A DNA stretch of 64,000 bases from Yarrowia lipolytica (taxonomy: Eukaryota; Ascomycota; Dipodascomycetes; Dipodascales). Positions 20,414 through 32,085 of this stretch are shown in pieces. Position numbers and translations under genes: made by a program. The stretch covers positions 2,790,001 through 2,854,000 of the forward strand of contig NC_090773.1 of NCBI RefSeq assembly GCF_001761485.1. The letters run 5' to 3'. The notes under the pieces are model-generated. The model was given only the letters and a program-made list of their open reading frames with translations. It was not told the DNA's origin and did no database searches. The number at the start of each line of letters is the position of its first letter. Positions within the stretch are counted from its first letter, which is position 1.

Positions 20414-23400
20414 TTGGATGACGTTGGATTGTATAAAGAGCAGAGGGCCCAAAACACCCTCGTATGTAATTGATGATGTTAATTTTGTGTTTGTAGTGGC
20501 AAGTCTTCAAACAGTGGCCATGTCTCGGTGTTTGTAGACATCAGGTCTGGTTTAGTTGGGCTGAAGACTAGAGGGGAGATACAATGATTCATGGAGACAA
20601 GATGAGATGAAATGGCTGAGTCGTAAGGGGGTTGTAAAGCTGTGCCTGTCCTTAGACTGAGATCTAAACAAGTACGGCTCTCGCTTACTTCAATACTGGC
20701 ACGTCCAAAAGCAATGCACATCAACTACGGGTACAGTAGTGGTGCGTACTGTAAGGCAACAGCAAGACTTCAAAATTGGTCCGAGAGTTGAAAAACAGAC
20801 GGTATTTAGATTCCTTTGTTGGGCTTGCGGCATTCGAAACGTGAAACCTTTATGTTGTGCGTTTACCAATGTCGTCAACTGTTGTCCGCTGACAGCTGGT
20901 GTGAAGGGGCGTTCCCCATCGCATGCTTGCTACTTGATGATTCATTTCCCCAATGTTTTCCAATGAAATTGCCCCTCTATAGTGGGTCCTTTGGGGGCTT
21001 GATTCAACATGAATGTTGTAGACGCTAACCCCCCTCCGTATATCTATCATTAGTATCGCCCAGTAGACCAGGCGACGTGAGCAGGTTGTGAATGACGGTT
21101 ACCATGTCTCAATTCAGAAGTCCTTTGCTTTAATCTCTCAGTATTGAAGTCTCCAGATCAACTCCAGGCGAGCCCTGAGAGTACAAGTACAAGTACCTGC
21201 CCGCTGTCAAGTAAATGATGCTGTACGTACAGTACAAGTATTAATATATACTGTAGGGGTAGTTTTACTATCGAAACGCCGCTAATCACGCTCGACTCGA
21301 TTCAATGGCTTTGCCGAACATCGTTCTTGTTCTTGTATCTGGTTATTCTTGATAGTCCGGTTTTATACCAGTAGCGTGACCAGAATATACATTCCAGAAA
21401 AGTGTAGACATCAACAACTTATCTTGCCCATGGCCCCCTCTCTAGCTGTGAACGTGAAAAGAAGCAGTACTAAAAACAACAGGACTTGTATCAACTCTCA
21501 GGCAGGTGAGACTCCTATGGAAAGACTTGTATGGGAAGACTTTGTAGGTCAGAGTCGATTCAGGGCTGCTACAGGGACAGTCTTCCCATCCAGAAGAGAC
21601 TCTCCAGCGCCTCTTCCACCTCGCTCTCAGTTGAATCGTTAATCTCCGTAGTGATTCTTCCCCAATCTAAATCTCCGAACCCTCCATTTTAGCACTAGTA
21701 GCCTGCATTCTAGACGAGGGGGAGACGCGATATATTCATCGACTCGCTTTATACGACTTTTTTGAGGGCTCCTTTTGTTGATTATCTTCTCAGTTTCCCC
21801 ATTGGGTAACTTTTTTTGTCATTTTTCGCAACTGTATTGCAAAATAAACCCCGATATTGGTTGAAAATATAAAACAACGGTGCAAGAATTTCGGGCCAGG
21901 CCAGAAGCCGTCTTGAACCATCAGCCCACAATGTCAAGAACCCCATGGGTTATTTGGGGATCTACAACATGTTGTAGTTGCCTCATGTGGAAAGCTCGCG
22001 CCCAAAAGACAGGCCCGTGCCGTACAGGTTTAGTATATGCAGGAGGACACCCAGGGCTCAACAATTGAGTCACCTGGAGCACTAGCAACATTAGTTGGTG
22101 CCTTGCATCTCCGTAGTAACTTTCCTCTTCGAGTGCTAGTTGATAGTTGGCAGGTATTACCGACGACAGTAGACATTGAGGGGGTTAACACGCACTACGG
22201 AGTGAAACTGGGAAGACCTGAGCGATACCCATGTTCTATTAGCCTGGTGCTCTTCAAATCTGTTCCAACCCAAGCGTAGACCTTGTAATGATATTTCATA
22301 CCACTCGGCACGTTCTCAGCTCCACAGTACCAATCCTCAGTGTCTCTCTCTTGTTCGTTTAGACCTTTTACTGTTCCAGAACCATGGAACCATGCCCGAG
22401 GGTGGATAGAGCATCTTATTGTCTACTTGTAGGGACAGTAGGAGTTCAGCCTCGAAAGTTGGATCACTTGAATGCTTGGCTTAATCAACTACGAGCTCAA
22501 TATCACAACCCGTACCCAGTCCCTGTACTGTACTTGCACTCTTTTCAACACTCTCTAGCATCTGATCTAAGAGTGGTATCTGAAAAGTACCTTCAGTTAG
22601 TGCAACACCATCAATACTACGCTGGGGCACAAGGCTGTTAACCGCCATTGCCCTGTCATAATATCACTTGTCCTTGTCGCAGGGCTATATCGTGCTTCTA
22701 GCAGACATGTCTTAGTAAGATATCATGACGCTACTGTACGAGTCATATGAATCATTGCGACCGTCAGAGATTGCAGACATGTACCAGAAGGGCGGCGAAC
22801 GTTGCAATCAAAAGCCGTGGATCAGAGCTTGAGACTTTTTCCGCCAATGGCTGCTCTCCACCGCCTCAGCCATGCGTTTTTCCTCGCAAACACGTACCGT
22901 GCGTCTCTTTGTCTTTCTACTGCATCGTATCGGCGTATTGCCGCGATGGTCGAGGTCAAGGCCGGCGATATTATTTGAATAGGGGCGTAAAAGGGATTTG
23001 TAAAGCTGTCAAACCAAATTAATTGTGTCCCAAAGGAGAATTCCAATTAAAACACCGAGAGCAAATATCGACTGAAACCGCAGTGACTCAGACCTTGGCT
23101 GGACCCATAAGCCCCCTCCTCCCGCTGTAGCCCTATTGGCGCCGCGATCCGCGAAGCTCTCGGCGTCGGACCTACTGCACCGCGCGTGTCGGAGATTTCA
23201 AATCATTTTTTCACCTCATTTCCTTTTCTTTTCTTTTCATTTCTTTTACCAGCGCTCGTTTGTTTCGGTACCCACTCGCATTAGTGCGGCTGGAACAAAG
23301 TTTTTGAGTAATGCCGCTTTGCTCTGACGCCCCAAAGACACTCATAAATGTATGGGAAGGCGGGGTTTTTATTGCGGGAATCAAAAATTCACACTCAATT

Positions 23401-25017
23401 CAGCCCTTTCAGCTTTTCAGATCTCTCCCCAGACCGCTGCAGCGCCAGCTATATATGGCTAGGATTGTGCCCATTTGGCTGCCTCACTAAACCCAAAAGT
23501 TTCAGACTGAAATATACTGCCCATTTCCCCGAGCTCCAGGGGCCGATAATATTTTAATATCGGTACAAACCCGGCGGATCTGGGCTCCAAAACACGTTTG
23601 AAACCGACGGCAACCGCAAAAAAACAGACAAGCATTTTTTTGGCCAGCCGTCGACTCGCGTCCATCGCCAGAGCTCCACGTCCGACTCCCCGAGTCCTAT
23701 CACTAATCAAATAACGCGTAGAGATAGAGTTCCGAGCTGGGCTTGTCTGGGTCATGGCGTGTGTTGGAAGAAGCAGTGAGAGAGGACCAAAAATACCACA
23801 AAGCGCCAGTGGACGCATCTTTAGAATTGCCAAATAAAAATAAAAAGGCTTTTCGCTTCTTTTCTGCTCATTTCAACATCATTTTCGGCACTGCTGGCTG
23901 CGTTTGATGGCATACAACTCTCCTTAAGGTTGATTCATGTACTTGTCTACTGAACCGGGGGAGGGTGCCGGAGGGGGCTCCTAACTGGACGAAAACAGCC
24001 GGTAAAGACACGAAAAGACGTTGATCGCAATGCTAAGACCGCCAGCTCCACAACCATGTGGTCGTGCCTACAACACCACTCCAGCGGCGGCAATTAGGTT
24101 CGTGCCAACGTAATCCACGTGGTACATCTGGCACTGTGACGGACTTGTGCATATAATATTGCGTGAGAAATACGGGCCAAATGGAGAAGAAACCGTCGAT
24201 GAAACGAGTGTGGAGGACGTGAAAGTTTGTTCAATTAGATTACTGTGGTTTACACTGTCCAACTACAAGTAAGACTGCGGTAGGTACTTGGGTATTGTAT
24301 CCAGGTACTGTATGTACTGTTTGGTAGGACCGAAGTACTTGTTCAGGTACAGTACACCTACTGTATGTACTGTTTGGTAGTACTTGTCCAGGTACTGTAT
24401 GTACTGAACTTGTGGTACTGTACTTGTACCGTCTCGTCCATACTGTGTTGAAGTCGACTTGTGCAAGGATCCTAACGTGATCCATCTTGTCACCATGCCC
24501 TTTCACGCCCGTCACTCTCCAGCTTACTCTCTCAACCTCAGACTCACGGTATTACATAGCTGCACCTTGATACATACAGGGGACATTGAGTTTGTGGGCA
24601 AAAAAGCATAGTCAGGGTGAGGTAAGAGAGACTGACACCAAAGAGATGGAAAGATGGCACGTGGGCGTCGGACCCGCCCATTTATGCCGCGCACGTGCGG
24701 TCCTAGAAACCCGGTGTGGGCGGGGTGCGGCGCCCGCTCGACCGCGTCACGTGACCGCTCGCAAATGCCCGCCGCCCTCGTGCCCTCGTCCGGCTTACCT
24801 AAGGTGCACTCCGTTTCCCCACCTCAAACTAACTCGGCAACGTGCACCTCACTTACCACACATCCAGCTCCAAGGCTTATTATTCCCACGCCTCTCTCAC
24901 ACTCGGCTCAACTCCACACCCTAGTGATACAGCGTCCTGCCTCACGACACTAGCCCCAGAACAAAAAGAAAAAGACAACCCAAAAAAAGACAGCACGGGC
25001 TTCCACTAGTGAGTATA
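20414..25017. other. 4.6-kb intergenic, no gene recognised
   Basis: Contains scattered promoter-like words (TATATATGG near 23450, ATAAAAATAAAAAGG near 23835, CACGTG at 24659 and 24692 and GTCACGTGAC at 24746) and a GTACTGTATGTACTG-type repeat cluster at 24270-24430. ATG ORFs up to about 97 codons (for example 22384-22641) have no known motif. The last 400 bp form the CDC25 promoter and leader. Confidence 0.55.
24301..24406. repeat. Duplicated GTAC-rich palindromic words
   Basis: CCAGGTACTGTATGTACTG occurs at 24301-24319 and 24388-24406, and CTGTATGTACTGTTTGGTAG at 24308-24327 and 24361-24380. The segment is dense in TACTGTAC-like palindromes. Confidence 0.75.
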
Positions 25018-28000
25018 ATGCAGACGGAGGAAACCTCTCTTTCGCCCCACACCCACACGGATGCTAACATGAGAAACATTGACCCTTTTGCTCCCCCAAA
25101 GGCCAAGAAGAAGTCTCCGAAGAAACCGGCGGTCCCCAAGTTGAAGCCCAAGCCCAAGCCCAAGCCCAAGCCCAAGGACGCAGACGCCCTGACGGTCCAT
25201 TCGGTAGACACGGTTAGGAGCGACCATACCGTGACTCCCGTGGTACATAGACACGACATTGAGATAACCATAGGCACATCTACCACGTGGTCTGGCACTA
25301 CTACTCCGTCATCGGCATCAGTACACTCGAATATGACGACCCCAACGCTGTCACGACTCAGCACTATCGACAAGAAAAAAGACGACCCCGTCCACATCAC
25401 CATGACATCGTCGCCCTCGCACTTTGCGGCTCAACCGCAAGCCATCGGCACCGTGGTAGCTCTCTACGACTTTCACTCCGACAGACCTCACTCGCTGCCG
25501 TTCAAAAAGGGAGACACCATCCAGGTGCTGCTCAAACTCGACTCCGGATGGTGGGACGGAGTCCACACAGCCTCAGGAAAACGAGGCTGGTTCCCAAGCA
25601 ATTACACAAAGACCGTCGAGCAGTCGCCCTCACAGCCAACCACGCCAAAGAAGGAAAAGAAGGACAAAAATGATACCACGCGTGACCTGAGATCGTCGCT
25701 CTCGGCCTTCTCCATGAGCCAGGACAGACAGAGCAGCGCGTCGCCACGCCGCCCGGCCAGCAGCTCGGCAGGAAACGCAATCCCAGACGAACAAGGAGCT
25801 CCACCGTCACGTGATACCACCCGAGACCCCATGCTGCGTGACACGACCTCGCGCGACCCGCTATCACGTGACTCGCTGCAGGCTCTCAACTACCAGAACA
25901 CGCTCAACAACTTATCACCGGCACACACCCGCTCCGGCACGTCGACGCCGGCGTCGGATTATGAGGTTGGACTGGCCAACTCAGTGACGGGCCAGCGCAA
26001 GGGTTCCGTCGTCAGTTACTCGTCCACCTCTGGTCGATCCCTGTCTCCGGTGATTGACTCACTCGATTCGGCGCAATCAACGGGCTCGGTGTCCATCAAC
26101 TCGTTGGATCCCGCACAAGGAGTGTTGGTGACGGAGTTGCCTGAGGCGTCTCCAGCCAACCCGGCAAGCTACTGGATCCCCCAGACATCGTCCTGTGGCC
26201 AGCTGTACTGGACAGAACCAGTTTCAGGGATGTACATGACGTCGTTACCGTTTCAAAAAGTCACTGATCCTAGTGATCCTGGCCCCACAGAGTTGACCGT
26301 GGCGGTGCCCAGAGTAATGGCGCCTCCACGGCAGGTGGTGGAAAGTGCACGTGCTCTGGAAACCGTTACGGATTCCGTGCCGGTGCCTGCTCCGCGACTA
26401 GACTCGACCGAGTCGGCAGCATCTGCATCTGAAGCAAACCTCGTTCGTCTGCGTGCCATTGAGGGCTACGAGCTCGTGCATCCCGGCACATGGGAATCGC
26501 TGGAGCAGCTCATGGACACTTTTATTGAGGAGCAGACGTTTGACGCCTTGTGTAGCATTTTGGCACTGCTTCATCTATGTAGTGACAAGGCTTTGAACAT
26601 GCTCTTCCGCCAACTTCAGACCTCGGTGGGTCAGCGAACGATCGGGATGTTTGCTGGAGATGGTGAGGGCCCGACCGAGGCAGATGCCGAGGAGATTCTG
26701 CGGCTTCAGGAGCAGCTGAGTGAGTTTTTGACCGAAACTCGTATCATTGCTGGCAACAAAGACCTCGAGACATTCATTAAGCCGTTTGGCGCGTCGATTG
26801 AGACCCAGCCTCCGGCCGTGCAGTCGCAAGCCGCTAAGGACTCGCAGATTCTAGGCCTGCTACATCAGAAGCGGGGCATGATTCTGTCACTGTTGACACA
26901 GCTGAGTCAGCAACCGCACGGCGAGATTGACGATTCCGTTGTGCTACTGCGAGCTGTGAAGCAGGCGCTCGTGAACACCACTGAGTCTGTTTTCGCTGTG
27001 CTGGAGTCCATAGATCTCGGGCCCCTGTCTAAAACCAACAATAAGCACGTGCTCATTGATTTTCTGGAGTTCAAACAGCAACTGTATGAGAATTTGAGTG
27101 CGGGCAGCTATTCAAAGATCCCCCACACTATGGATCAGGCCATTTCAGCCACTCTGGCGCTGCAAGAGGAGCGGGAAGCGCTGCACAACTTTTCGTCGCG
27201 TATGATGACCGAGCCTTCTTCGTCAACCATGGTCGACGGCTCTCCTGCCCTAGGCCATGTCATTCCTCCACCTTCCACGTATTCGCGCCAGTCGTCTACA
27301 CGATCGGCTTCTTCTTTGCCCTGGTTCATTCAGGCTGAGTATGATAGTGGTTTGATTCTGGATGACAAGAACAATGTGCGAGCTGGCTCGATAATCGCCC
27401 TTGTAGAGCGGCTCACGCACCACGATTCACTCGACAGCAATTTCAACTCTACCATGCTGCTGACATTCCGAACGTTCATGACACCCCATATGCTTCTGGA
27501 GCTGCTGATCCAGCGGTTCACCATCCAGCCCCCCGAGGGTCTCACTGCTGAAGAGTTTGACTTGTGGGAGAGTAAGAAGCAGCGACCTATCAGGATCCGT
27601 GTCTACAATATTTTGAAAAACTGGCTGGAACACAATTGGCTGGAGCCTATTTCACCCGTGACACATGATCTGCTTGGTCAGATTGAGACATTTGTGTTGC
27701 AGATGGTGAGTCAGAACTTCCCCGGTGCCAAGCAGCTGTTGACATCCATTCAGGTGCGCCAGAAGGGCGAGGAGCTCAAGAAACGCATGATCCAGAACCC
27801 TGCTCCCACGCCTTCTCCGATCATTTCTCGAAACTTTAAGCGACAAAAGCTGCAGGACCTGGACTCTGTGGAACTCTGCCGCCAGCTTACAATACGGGAG
27901 TCCCGTCTCTTTTGTGCCATCTCTCCCATTGAGTGTCTTAACAAGGAGTGGAACAGCAAGCGTGGCACCTCTGGCGGAGGAGAGCCGTCGAACATTCGAA

Positions 28001-28638
28001 AATTCATCCAGAACTCCAACTGCTTAACCAACTGGGTGGCAGCCTGCATTCTGGCTGAGAAGGATACCAAAAAGCGAGCTTCTGTCATCAAGTACTTTGT
28101 GCAAGTGAGTGAACAGTGTCGGCAGATCAACAATTTCAGTTCAATGACAGCTATCATTTCTGCACTTTACTCGTCGACGATCCACCGGCTGAAAAAATCG
28201 TGGGAGCTGGTTTCTGCTAGAACTATGGCATCTCTGGAGAACATGAACAAGCTCATGAACTCCACTCGAAACTTCAACGAGTACCGGGACATGTTGCATT
28301 TGGTGAACCCACCCATCATTCCGTTTTTCGGCGTTTATCTGACGGACTTGACGTTTGTGGCAGACGGTAATCCCGACTTTATAAAGGGTGAGCCCAAGCT
28401 GATCAACTTCAGCAAGCGAACCAAGACGGCAGAGATTGTGCGGGAGATTCAGCAGTACCAGAGCATTCCATACTCGTTCCAGGAGCTACCGGAGGTGCAG
28501 CAGCGAGTGGCTGCTCGATTCAAGGAGGCTCCGAGCATCGACGACCAGTACGAGACGTCGTTGGCACTGGAGCCTCGAGACAAGCAGCCCTCGAACGATA
28601 AGATGGCCAAGATTCTCCAAGAGAACGGATTCTTGTAA
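25018..28638 (+). CDS. CDC25: Ras guanine-nucleotide exchange factor with SH3 domain (Cdc25 type)
   Basis: 1206 residues. A basic, low-complexity N-terminus with tandem Pro-Lys pairs (about 40-55) is followed by an SH3 domain (about 144-200: VVALYDFHSD, SGWWDGV, RGWFPSNY). A long Ser/Pro/Thr-rich linker, a helical middle, a RasGEF N-terminal domain (about 768-875) and the catalytic RasGEF domain (about 941-1195: LDSVELCRQLT, NFSSMTAIISAL, PIIPFFGVYLTDLTFVADGNPD) come next. Cdc25 activates Ras by GDP release, upstream of cAMP signalling, at membranes. The first in-frame ATG is at 25018. A GTGAGT just before it (25009) and TGCTAACATGAG ending at 25071 resemble intron signals, so the true N-terminus could differ by a few residues. 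Confidence 0.92.
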   Translation: MQTEETSLSPHTHTDANMRNIDPFAPPKAKKKSPKKPAVPKLKPKPKPKPKPKDADALTVHSVDTVRSDHTVTPVVHRHDIEITIGTSTTWSGTTTPSSASVHSNMTTPTLSRLSTIDKKKDDPVHITMTSSPSHFAAQPQAIGTVVALYDFHSDRPHSLPFKKGDTIQVLLKLDSGWWDGVHTASGKRGWFPSNYTKTVEQSPSQPTTPKKEKKDKNDTTRDLRSSLSAFSMSQDRQSSASPRRPASSSAGNAIPDEQGAPPSRDTTRDPMLRDTTSRDPLSRDSLQALNYQNTLNNLSPAHTRSGTSTPASDYEVGLANSVTGQRKGSVVSYSSTSGRSLSPVIDSLDSAQSTGSVSINSLDPAQGVLVTELPEASPANPASYWIPQTSSCGQLYWTEPVSGMYMTSLPFQKVTDPSDPGPTELTVAVPRVMAPPRQVVESARALETVTDSVPVPAPRLDSTESAASASEANLVRLRAIEGYELVHPGTWESLEQLMDTFIEEQTFDALCSILALLHLCSDKALNMLFRQLQTSVGQRTIGMFAGDGEGPTEADAEEILRLQEQLSEFLTETRIIAGNKDLETFIKPFGASIETQPPAVQSQAAKDSQILGLLHQKRGMILSLLTQLSQQPHGEIDDSVVLLRAVKQALVNTTESVFAVLESIDLGPLSKTNNKHVLIDFLEFKQQLYENLSAGSYSKIPHTMDQAISATLALQEEREALHNFSSRMMTEPSSSTMVDGSPALGHVIPPPSTYSRQSSTRSASSLPWFIQAEYDSGLILDDKNNVRAGSIIALVERLTHHDSLDSNFNSTMLLTFRTFMTPHMLLELLIQRFTIQPPEGLTAEEFDLWESKKQRPIRIRVYNILKNWLEHNWLEPISPVTHDLLGQIETFVLQMVSQNFPGAKQLLTSIQVRQKGEELKKRMIQNPAPTPSPIISRNFKRQKLQDLDSVELCRQLTIRESRLFCAISPIECLNKEWNSKRGTSGGGEPSNIRKFIQNSNCLTNWVAACILAEKDTKKRASVIKYFVQVSEQCRQINNFSSMTAIISALYSSTIHRLKKSWELVSARTMASLENMNKLMNSTRNFNEYRDMLHLVNPPIIPFFGVYLTDLTFVADGNPDFIKGEPKLINFSKRTKTAEIVREIQQYQSIPYSFQELPEVQQRVAARFKEAPSIDDQYETSLALEPRDKQPSNDKMAKILQENGFL

Positions 28639-30977
28639 GTAGAGAGGGGTTAAGGGAAGAAGGAGGAGGAAAAAATATGTTAATTTATTGTTCAAATTGA
28701 CTACTGTACTTGTAACATGGCACAGTACGTAGCAGAGGTCAAGGTAACATGTGCATCACTCGTACATACTGCATGTTTGTGCTGCAAGGATATGTAAGGG
28801 GATGCAGGTACGATACATGGTGTGTGTGCTTGTTCAAGCAGGGGTGAAAAGGGAAAATGGTGTATTAGTTGACATTGGTTTAGTTGGAAGGTTCTAGTAG
28901 AAGCAGTCTAATTGTGTGATGTTTCGGCTTGGTTCCGATGTCTTGTCATGTGTGTAGGATCTAACTGGGGTGGTGTCTAGCGCGTCATTTACACAGGTCA
29001 TTAAGTCAGTTTCGCGTCACTCCCTCCATCAATACGACTCACGCACCTCCTCTTCCACCTCTCCAATGCTGTCTTCGGAGATTCCTTGGAAGATTTGCAA
29101 ATGTCTAGGTTTTGGCGACAGTATGGCGCTTGAGGAAGCCCATGCCGAATTTGAGCTGGAATCCGTGCTGAAACCGAGCCGGTAGCGAGACCTAGAAGTC
29201 AGATCCCAGGTGACAAACATGGTCAGTCGCAGCATCACGGATAAGCCAGTGAACCGATAAGTCCAAGATAATGCCAAGTCAATGGAAATCTTTTGTGATG
29301 AACCAGATGAACTACCAGTGCCATCTGTGACCATCAGTGCCATCACCACTCATCAACTGCACCGCCAACTACAATCAATGGGACTCGTGGTAAGTGTGGG
29401 TTGGATTTCAAGCCTCACACGAGCTGCCTCCATTTCAAGCGCAGGCACTCCCTCAGTCTTTAGGTTCTCAGGAGCTGTGGCGGACCTGCGATAGCGGTCT
29501 TGTGGAACCATACATACTGGAGATGTTTGGCAGCCGACCCTGTTGCTGTCTATTGTTTTGACCTACTCGGAGCTGCAGGGTCCAATGCGCGGGCTTTTGC
29601 ACAGACCGGGGCCCGTCTGATAGTCAACTATCGCCATAAACAGACCCAGAAAGATCCGGCTGGATGAAGATGGAGAGAACCACTGGTACAGATTGCACCT
29701 GACAGGCCTTGCGGGGGTTGCGCTCGTTGATGGCTTGAGCCGAGCGAACCGTTGCATTCACGCCGAGGGCATCTATACAATGGTCTATACAAGGCGGGAG
29801 TGAATGACAATGACGACTTGATTATGGCTACTCTTGACTGTCCTTTTTTCGGGAGAAGATAAAAAACATGACAGGTTCGAAATTTACCAAGACCACCGTC
29901 ATCCATGGTACGGTTTGGCCTTCTTGAGACCTGGCAACGTGTTGATCCATGTGTTCCATCTTCTCAAACAAACGGTGATCAAGGTCCGAGGACCGCGCGG
30001 CACTTGGCGATGCACTCCAGGTTATCTTCTCCCGGGTCCAGGGCTTTATCCGACACCATGACAACAATAGTGAGCTATATTGAGTGGGTCTCCGACGAAC
30101 TTGGTGACTAGGCATTTAGGTATGACTTCTTCCGACACTATTGGCAATGATTCGAGATTGCGATGCACGGGTTGGCCCACTTAAGTCAACAGACTGACAG
30201 TCGTGTGAACTGTCCCTGGGGCGTAGAACTTCCACAATCTGTTTCTGTTCATCGGACTCTTTCGCAGGGCTTGACTGTTACCGTGACTTGGTTACTTGGC
30301 TTCGAATGACATGGATATCGAAGGACCCCTGGAGCAACCGTTGTTTTGCTCTACACCTACCAAGATGTGTGAAGCTCTGTTAAAACCTGGTTTACGCAGT
30401 ACCGATCAGCGACCACGAATATGTGATTGATATGGAGGCACAGCTAATGTTCCCTGTTTGTTACTGTGAAGAAGCCAGCTTTCTTGAGGTTTTGGACGGC
30501 AAACTGGGCATGGGTATTCTGGGGGCTTGACCAGAGCGTGAGCAAGGCGTTCTGAAATGACTCCAAGTCATTTGACAGAGAAATGATGATGGAGCGAACC
30601 ACTGGAGCGAACCACTTGGGCAAAATGAGCGTTTAGCTCTCCCGATACGATACTGAACTTGGGTAGATCTGGCAACATCCCTACAGTATGTACAGTACGG
30701 CCAGTAACATCCGAGTGAACCTCTGTTAACGAATGAATCTCAAACGACTTCTCCTCTGCTGAAGACTTGGAGACTCTCAGGGACACAGGACAAGAAGTGA
30801 AGTGTTTGTTACCGAGCCCGGAGTTTGTTTATAATCGCAGGCTGGGCTTTCCCTTCTGTTGACACCTCCATCGATCGGTTCCAGGTCTTCAGTCACTCTC
30901 TACACTCAGACAATCAATCATAAATATATTACATGCATTCTATCCTTCCCATAACGTGTTTGGCACGTCTAAGCTCA
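28639..30977. other. CDC25/RPC11 convergent intergenic
   Basis: 2.3 kb between the 3' ends of two genes. Short ORFs without motifs; TACTGTAC and GTACAGTA words near 28704 and 30685. Nothing else recognised. Confidence 0.55.
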
Positions 30978-31765
30978 CTAGTTTTCTCTCCACTGGTGGA
31001 AACAGGCCGTACATCTGCAAAACTTGGTCATGGGCTCATCCGCAGACCGAATCTGCAACATGTAGAAGTAAGCACCCATGTTGGAACACTTGGGACACTG
31101 CGAGCCAGGGTCCTTGTCGACGTTCTCCCAGGCGTTCTCTCCACCGAGAACACTGTCCACCTTCTTCTTTTCCAGGACCTTTCGGTCATACACGATGGTG
31201 CCGTCCTGCAAGTAGTACTCGTAGGGACATGTCCGGCACTCGAACCGCATGCCGTTTCCGCTGGTCGACAGCTGAGTTAGTATATGGAGTGTCAATGGTG
31301 ATTCAGCATGCTTAAGTGGAGTGTGTAACGGGATCAGCAACGAGATCAGTCACGAGATGGGGACATGGTAGATGCGGTGAAGGAGAAAAGCGGACGGTAG
31401 ATGCGCACACAAATACTTTTAGACAAATCTCAACCTAGATCGAACTCGGCAACCTCTTCTCTCGGGTGTGGTCGATGACTAGCCACTTCATTGATCTGCA
31501 AAAAACCGTAAGAGAAGAGTAGAATTGCACATAACTAGTGATAAAGAAGTTTCAAATGATTTCTGACACCTCACCCTCTCTCGCCTCTCGCCCCTCGCCT
31601 TTCGCCTTTCGCCTTTCGCTTCTCGTCTCGTCTCATCTCGCCTTCATCCACGCGACCTATGATCTGGTCGTTCCTGGCCCAATCCTGACTCAGCAACCGC
31701 CCTCAATATCCCCCCGTCCTACTCACCGTCAACATGTTTGTACAAGTGGGACAAAACGTTAGCAT
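30978..31765 (-). CDS. RPC11: RNA polymerase III subunit C11 (Rpc11), two exons
   Basis: Exon 1 is 31765-31727 (39 nt) and exon 2 is 31271-30978 (294 nt), separated by a 455-bp intron. The intron has a GTGAGT donor at 31726-31721 and an ACTAACTCAG branch/acceptor ending at 31272. The spliced product is 110 residues, exactly the length of yeast Rpc11. Exon 1 gives MLTFCPTCTNMLT, the first half of the N-terminal zinc ribbon. Exon 2 supplies its second half (FECRTCPYEYY) and the TFIIS-like C-terminal zinc ribbon: CPKCSNMGAYF, the catalytic hairpin RSADEPMT, and CRCTACFHQWREN. Rpc11 stimulates RNA cleavage by Pol III and is needed for termination and reinitiation in the nucleus. It diverges from ORC2 by 320 bp. 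Confidence 0.95.
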
Positions 31766-32085
31766 CCTGTGTTTGTGTCGTCTGTGCTGGTGTGAAAAAC
31801 CAAATAAAAAAGTCTGAAATTCAAAATATAAAAATGGTGGTGGGCGTTTCTCATGCACCTCTGAGTTTTGATCAGTGATTGTCACCACCATTACAATACA
31901 ATACGGCGCACTAGAGCGACGAGACGGCGACACTTATCCAGCACCGGGGTTCGAGTTCACCAAGAGATTGTTTATCGGTTCCTTTTTAATCTGACCGTTA
32001 GAGCATCACCACTGGACGACATACATACCGCAGAGGCGACAAACCCCAGACGGCGCCCGCACCGACTAGTTGTACCATTCATCAC
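31766..32085. promoter_or_regulatory. Divergent RPC11/ORC2 promoter
   Basis: 320 bp shared upstream region between two ATGs. A/T-rich near RPC11 (AATATAAAAATGG near 31826-31838). No ACGCGT box is seen. Confidence 0.5.

Noticed and set aside
22384-22641. 85-codon ATG ORF in good start context
   Set aside because: Composition is plausible but there is no motif, promoter or intron evidence; left unannotated.
31400-31510. tRNA-like GAGTTCGATC on the minus strand
   Set aside because: T-stem does not pair and no acceptor stem is found; it lies inside the RPC11 intron.
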